DNA of 6,812 bases, taken from an uncultured Chlorobiales bacterium (GTDB lineage Bacteria > Bacteroidota > Chlorobiia > Chlorobiales > Chlorobiaceae). Shown piece after piece: positions 6,373-6,812 of the stretch. The translations under genes were made by a program, and so were the position numbers. The notes under the pieces are model-generated. The model was not told the DNA's origin. It saw only the letters and a list, made by a program, of their open reading frames with translations, and ran no database searches. The DNA is taken from positions 1-6,812 of the forward strand of contig CAIUQW010000428.1 of NCBI GenBank assembly GCA_903901395.1, in the 5' to 3' direction. Numbering within the stretch: the first letter of the stretch is position 1; each line of letters starts with the position of its first letter.

Positions 6373-6812
6373 ATGGTTGAGAACGCCGGAAATTTCATGG
6401 TGCCGACCGCCCTGTTCGGGTGGATTCCAATCGTCAAGGCGATTTTCAAGCGCTTCGAACCGAGACTCGCCGTCGCCATCGCCTTTGTCGCCGGGTGGCA
6501 GTTTCTGCCCGTCGCAGCCCTGAAGGTCAAAGGCATTCCCTCCTACAGCAAGGTGACCGCCACCTGCATGGTCATACTCTACTGGGCGCGAAAGTTCGAC
6601 AAGGCGCGGTTCGACAAATTTACCTTCAAACCGATCGATCTGCCGATGCTTGTCTGGAGCATCGCACCCTTTTTCTCGTCGGTTTTCAACGACCTCGGCC
6701 TCTACGACGGCCTTTCGCAGGTCATGTACCAGAGCATCACCTGGTGGGTGCCCTACTACATCGGCAGGGTCTATTTTAACGATGCTGACGGGATAAAGCT
6801 GCTTGGCACGGC
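6373..6812 (+). CDS. Multi-pass membrane protein, probable O-antigen polymerase/ligase-like (Wzy-type), 3' truncated
   Basis: An open frame of 146 codons continues past the right edge. It encodes an integral membrane protein: hydrophobic segments at about residues 9-24, 32-50, 60-71, 90-105 and 117-131, separated by short basic loops such as 'FKRFEPR' and 'WARKFDKARFDKF', which by the positive-inside rule would face the cytoplasm. The stretch 'SITWWVPYYIGRVYFND' (121-137), with an aromatic-Pro-Tyr-x-x-Gly-Arg core, resembles the 'PY.LGR.YF.D' region seen in O-antigen ligase/polymerase-like proteins of EPS clusters. That family would polymerise repeat units in the periplasm, which fits next to a flippase and a chain-length protein. 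Most of the protein, including the large periplasmic loop that would confirm this, is missing. ATG 6373 is the first candidate start. ATG 6397 (residue 9) has a better-placed GGA (6388-6390) and may be the real one. Confidence 0.75.
   Translation, partial: MVENAGNFMVPTALFGWIPIVKAIFKRFEPRLAVAIAFVAGWQFLPVAALKVKGIPSYSKVTATCMVILYWARKFDKARFDKFTFKPIDLPMLVWSIAPFFSSVFNDLGLYDGLSQVMYQSITWWVPYYIGRVYFNDADGIKLLGT

Noticed and set aside
6324..6380. 18-codon ORF between the acetyltransferase and the membrane protein, possible leader peptide
   Set aside because: It is very short, has no ribosome-binding site and no run of regulatory codons, and no attenuator hairpin is visible after it. It is most likely a chance opening.

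Overview
The window is a single-direction (+ strand) stretch of a surface or extracellular polysaccharide locus from a Gram-negative bacterium with fairly high GC. Genes are packed with 4-base ATGA overlaps, and almost none has a recognisable strong Shine-Dalgarno sequence. Weak Shine-Dalgarno use together with the codon choice would suit the Bacteroidota/Chlorobiota side of the tree (for example a green sulfur bacterium such as Chlorobium/Chlorobaculum). That placement is a guess from sequence style, since no marker gene is present.

Layout, left to right: (1) the C-terminal part of a GT4-type glycosyltransferase that enters from the left edge (to 679); (2) a complete GT8-family glycosyltransferase (676-1590); (3) a Wzx-like polysaccharide flippase of the MOP superfamily, unusually long at 583 residues (1604-3355); (4) a Wzz/Wzc/GumC-type chain-length protein fused to a BY-kinase-like domain that has lost key nucleotide-binding residues (3352-5628); (5) a 142-base gap that contains a possible 49-codon basic ORF overlapping both neighbours by ATGA (5625-5774); (6) a left-handed beta-helix O-acetyltransferase of the CysE-like group (5771-6322); (7) the N-terminal part of a multi-pass membrane protein, probably an O-antigen polymerase/ligase-like (Wzy-type) protein, that runs off the right edge (6373 onward).

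Together these form much of a Wzx/Wzy-type pathway. The two glycosyltransferases add sugars to a lipid-linked repeat unit in the cytoplasm, the acetyltransferase may decorate it, the flippase moves it across the inner membrane, the putative polymerase joins units in the periplasm, and the chain-length protein controls length and export. The initiating sugar-phosphate transferase and the outer-membrane export protein (Wza/OPX) are not in this window.

The points most worth a second look are the apparently dead kinase domain of the chain-length protein (Walker A Lys replaced by Ala, altered Walker A', no Tyr tail, but an intact oligomerisation motif and Walker B Asp), an insertion of about 80 residues with two hydrophobic segments in the flippase, and the small basic ORF in the gap. 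No RNA genes, mobile elements, CRISPR arrays, convincing promoters or terminators were found, and no gene-free stretch exceeds 300 bases.
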